Assembly: GCA_028718945.1 (NCBI GenBank) | Contig: JAQUKT010000010.1 | Span: forward strand, 1-35,322 | Direction: 5' to 3' | Length of the DNA stretch: 35,322 bases | Source of the DNA: Actinomycetota bacterium | GTDB lineage: Bacteria; Actinomycetota; Geothermincolia; Fen-727; JAQUKT01 | Shown here: one piece after another, positions 33,314 to 35,322 of the stretch | Position numbering within the stretch: the stretch's first letter is position 1 | Layout: every line of letters begins with the position of its first letter | Notes under the pieces: model-generated | What the model saw: only the letters and a program-made list of their open reading frames with translations | Told to the model about the DNA's origin: nothing | Database searches by the model: none | Position numbers and translations under genes: made by a program

Positions 33314-34918
33314 TTATCTCTCCTTTAGATGAAATATTATTTCGGCATAAGCATTAGATCTATCTTTTTCTACTCTATTTAAAACAGGACGCTTAAATCG
33401 ATTAACAATTTTCATCTCAGATAACTGAGCAATGTCAGGATAAAGATTAAATTTATCATTAGCTACTAAAAAGATGTCATAGTCTTTTTGAAGATATTTT
33501 TTACAATTTCTTAAAGATTCCGCTATACCTTTAATATAGGCATCCCTTGCTTCTTTTCCCTGACCTTTAGAAAGAGGCCCAATTTCGAATTCATCTTTTC
33601 GTGTAAATCCAAATATTTCATAAGCATAGGCATGCTGCTCATGATAATCAATAAGTCCAACATAAGGTGGACTTGAGAAAATACCTTTAATCTTTTGTTT
33701 CAGCAAAATTTTAGCAAACTCTGGATTTCTTTTTTCGATTTCTTCGTAAATATCCATCGTTCTGCTATCCCCTGTCAAGCAGATTTGAAATGTTTCGGTT
33801 CTTAATTTATCAAATTCTTTAAGGCGATTTAATGTGTCTATAGTATATCTTTGCCACCACCCTTTGATGGAAAAAATCGGCTTACATATTTTACCATGCT
33901 TTTTACAATAATATGTAGTTGTGACAGGATCTTTTAAGGTTGCCAAGTCAGCATGGGTAGTTGCTCTGCAAGAGCGAACGGTTCTGCTCAAGATTGTTGC
34001 TAATATTTTTTTAACATTATCATTATCTTCTTTTTTTAATTCATTAAATACAAAATCAATTTCTTCTCTCACAGGGGATAAAAACCACTTATCTAAAAAA
34101 GAATTGTATTTATCTTGTTTAACTTTGATTTTATATTGTTCCACTAAATCAAAATAAATGCTCAAGAATTTTTGTTCTTTATCTTTTGCATATTCTTGCT
34201 CTTTAATCTCACCTCTCCTTACTTTTCTTTTATATTCCGGTGACGGAAAATACTTATAATTAAATTTTGCAAGTTCTGAAAGTAAATTTTCTTCAAAAGC
34301 AATATTACTTCTTGTTTTCTGAAATTTCCCCAAACTTAATGTAATATTATGAATTGCTTCCCTTAGTTTTGGGATATTATGCTTTTCAACCTTGACATTA
34401 CTGATCATTACATTAAACGCAGAAATATCTACACCAATGGCATGCATTCCTAATTCATTTGATTGGACTAATGTCGTTCCACTACCACAAAACGGGTCCA
34501 GCACAATATCCCCTTTATGAAAATAGGTCTGTTGTTTAAATTCATCAGTATGCGAATCCAGAAAATATTCTACTAACTGAGGAATAAATTTACCTTTGTA
34601 CGGATGTAGCCTATGAACATGTTTTGTTCTTTCCCATTCTGTATATTCTACAAATGATAAATGCCAATTAAGGTCTTCACCTAATTTGTTTTTCCACAGT
34701 TTTTCTCTGTCATAAGACTCATAATAGTCTTTTAGTTCTTCAATATTTATCAAGGGATTTCCATTGGTTCCATACTTTCTTATTCTTCCGTATTGGAGCA
34801 AATACGAAATATTAGAAATTGTAACTTTACGATTTAAGTATTCCGAAGCCCAAACACTTGCTTCTTTTAAATTGATTAGCTTTTCCTCTTCTTTTCCAAA
34901 AAATGTTAGTTGGCTCAT
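33314..34918 (-). CDS. DNA methyltransferase of the TdeIII-type restriction-modification system
   Basis: Site-specific DNA methylase protecting against the neighbouring endonuclease. An N-terminal part (residues 1-70) resembles a helix-turn-helix. A second conserved block HVHRLHPYKGKFIPQLVEYFL (about 99-120, motif X-like) is followed by the AdoMet motif I DPFCGSGTTL (141-150). The catalytic motif IV SPPY is at 416-419, with some 270 residues between, where a target-recognition region should lie (CRATTHADLATLKDPVTT and a CKKHGKIC cysteine pair). SPPY suggests N4-cytosine methylation rather than N6-adenine, but this is not decisive. ATG 34918 with AAAGG upstream. First gene in the proposed cassette, about 74 bp inside its boundary. 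Confidence 0.88.
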   Translation of the reverse strand: MSQLTFFGKEEEKLINLKEASVWASEYLNRKVTISNISYLLQYGRIRKYGTNGNPLINIEELKDYYESYDREKLWKNKLGEDLNWHLSFVEYTEWERTKHVHRLHPYKGKFIPQLVEYFLDSHTDEFKQQTYFHKGDIVLDPFCGSGTTLVQSNELGMHAIGVDISAFNVMISNVKVEKHNIPKLREAIHNITLSLGKFQKTRSNIAFEENLLSELAKFNYKYFPSPEYKRKVRRGEIKEQEYAKDKEQKFLSIYFDLVEQYKIKVKQDKYNSFLDKWFLSPVREEIDFVFNELKKEDNDNVKKILATILSRTVRSCRATTHADLATLKDPVTTTYYCKKHGKICKPIFSIKGWWQRYTIDTLNRLKEFDKLRTETFQICLTGDSRTMDIYEEIEKRNPEFAKILLKQKIKGIFSSPPYVGLIDYHEQHAYAYEIFGFTRKDEFEIGPLSKGQGKEARDAYIKGIAESLRNCKKYLQKDYDIFLVANDKFNLYPDIAQLSEMKIVNRFKRPVLNRVEKDRSNAYAEIIFHLKER

Positions 34919-34993
34919 ATTTGCTTACCTTTTACTATTAATATTTATCATACTTTGATATTTGCTTTTTCCCTGCCCGCAATTGCAGATAAC

Positions 34994-35122
34994 TCGTTTC
35001 TATACGAATTGAATGCATAATATCGACCTTTTGTTGCATATTATACGAACTTAATGTATAATTATTGGTGAAATTACTAACAAGCAGTTAACCATTTTAA
35101 GTTTACCAATTTTTACAAAATT
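34994..35122. promoter_or_regulatory. attI-like region and divergent promoter zone of the integrase
   Basis: This spacer separates the integrase start from the first cassette, the usual place for attI. It has two copies of a 21-bp sequence, 35001-35021 (TATACGAATTGAATGCATAAT) in a form given here by its first bases TATACGAA, and 35042-35062, with a 41-bp period and three differences. The second is also an inverted repeat, TATAC/GTATA, like a tyrosine-recombinase core site. The crossover would be at the G of 34993, on the cassette side. The AT-rich part 35060-35110 may hold the integrase promoter. Confidence 0.5.
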
Positions 35123-35322
35123 ATGCAACAAAAATATTTGGAACAAACAGAGCGGGAATTAAAATTAAGAAATTATAGTTTCAAAACCATAAAGGTCTAC
35201 CTCGGCTGTTTAAAAGAATATTTTGATTTTAAAAAATTTAATTTAGAAAAAATAGACGAGGAAAATATAAAGCAGTTTTTATTAAATAAACAGGGTAAAA
35301 ATTATTCTTCACAAACGATAAA
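35123..35322 (+). CDS. Tyrosine recombinase, probable integron integrase, N-terminal part
   Basis: The frame opens at ATG 35123 and is still open at the window edge, giving 66 residues. The sequence (ERELKLRNYSFKTIKVYLGC, then EENIKQFLLNKQGKNYSSQT) is the SAM-like N-terminal core-binding domain of XerC/D- and IntI-type recombinases. The catalytic domain is outside the window, so the IntI-specific insertion cannot be tested. Its divergent position next to an attI-like region and a cassette ending in an attC-like site is the reason to call it an integron integrase rather than a Xer protein. Confidence 0.72.
   Translation, partial: MQQKYLEQTERELKLRNYSFKTIKVYLGCLKEYFDFKKFNLEKIDEENIKQFLLNKQGKNYSSQTI

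Larger units (their letters stand above)
32412..34992 (-). mobile_element. Integron gene cassette carrying a restriction-modification pair
   Basis: The cassette begins on the minus strand at TTATCTGC (34992) directly after a G, and ends at a G followed by TTATAC (32412/32411); both fit the G|TT crossover of integron integrases. Its first 19 bases plus that G (34993-34974) match the reverse complement of the attC outer arm (32513-32494) in 18 of 20 positions, so circularisation would restore a long paired attC stem. The contents are a methyltransferase and an endonuclease, both pointing away from the integrase. At 2,581 bp with two genes it is large for a cassette. Confidence 0.7.

Noticed and set aside
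1-35322. tRNA, rRNA or CRISPR arrays
   Set aside because: No cloverleaf-like sequence with TTCGA arm, no rRNA stretch and no regularly spaced repeats were seen; the REP-like and attI repeats have only two or three copies.

Overview
Chromosomal fragment of a bacterium, very probably anaerobic, joined on its right side to a markedly AT-richer mobile region. Between 1 and 13.2 kb the housekeeping order is mtaB, rsmE, dnaJ, hrcA, lepA, then rpsT on the opposite strand, then holA, comEC, comEA and leuS. An hrcA-dnaJ-rsmE string without grpE and dnaK, and a convergent rpsT/holA pair followed by comEC and comEA, recall Actinobacteriota. I infer a deep-branching, moderate-GC actinobacterial relative, but gene order is the only basis. 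A perfect CIRCE operator lies upstream of hrcA.

From 13.2 to 29.5 kb the content is accessory metabolism: a TetR regulator divergent from an FAD oxidoreductase, a phytoene-desaturase-like enzyme, a BsuPI-domain lipoprotein, a GH51 arabinofuranosidase, an FMN split-barrel protein, a glycyl radical enzyme with its radical SAM activase, a secreted prenyltransferase-like repeat protein, a DUF2804 protein, a Glu/Leu-type dehydrogenase and a long HEAT-repeat protein. The glycyl radical pair implies strict anaerobic metabolism. A 27-bp element occurs three times: as a 27-bp-arm palindrome between lepA and rpsT, and as a half site running into the start of the arabinofuranosidase gene.

From 29.9 kb to the right end the DNA is AT-rich. 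It holds a P1B-type metal ATPase, the remnant of an XRE regulator, two strong hairpins, and what I read as the head of an integron. A tyrosine recombinase gene runs off the right edge. Next to it lies an attI-like region with a direct repeat of 41-bp period, and then one gene cassette transcribed away from the integrase. The cassette carries a DNA methyltransferase and a TdeIII-type restriction endonuclease and ends in an attC-like element. The first 19 bases of the cassette are complementary, with one 2-base mismatch, to the outer arm of that attC-like element, as expected if the attC is completed when a cassette circularises. This fixes the proposed cassette at 32412-34992. A restriction-modification pair packaged as a 2.6-kb two-gene first cassette is the most interesting system in the window.

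I found no tRNA, rRNA or CRISPR array. Starts were often chosen from ribosome binding sites, because many genes here begin with TTG or GTG and lepA seems to begin with CTG.
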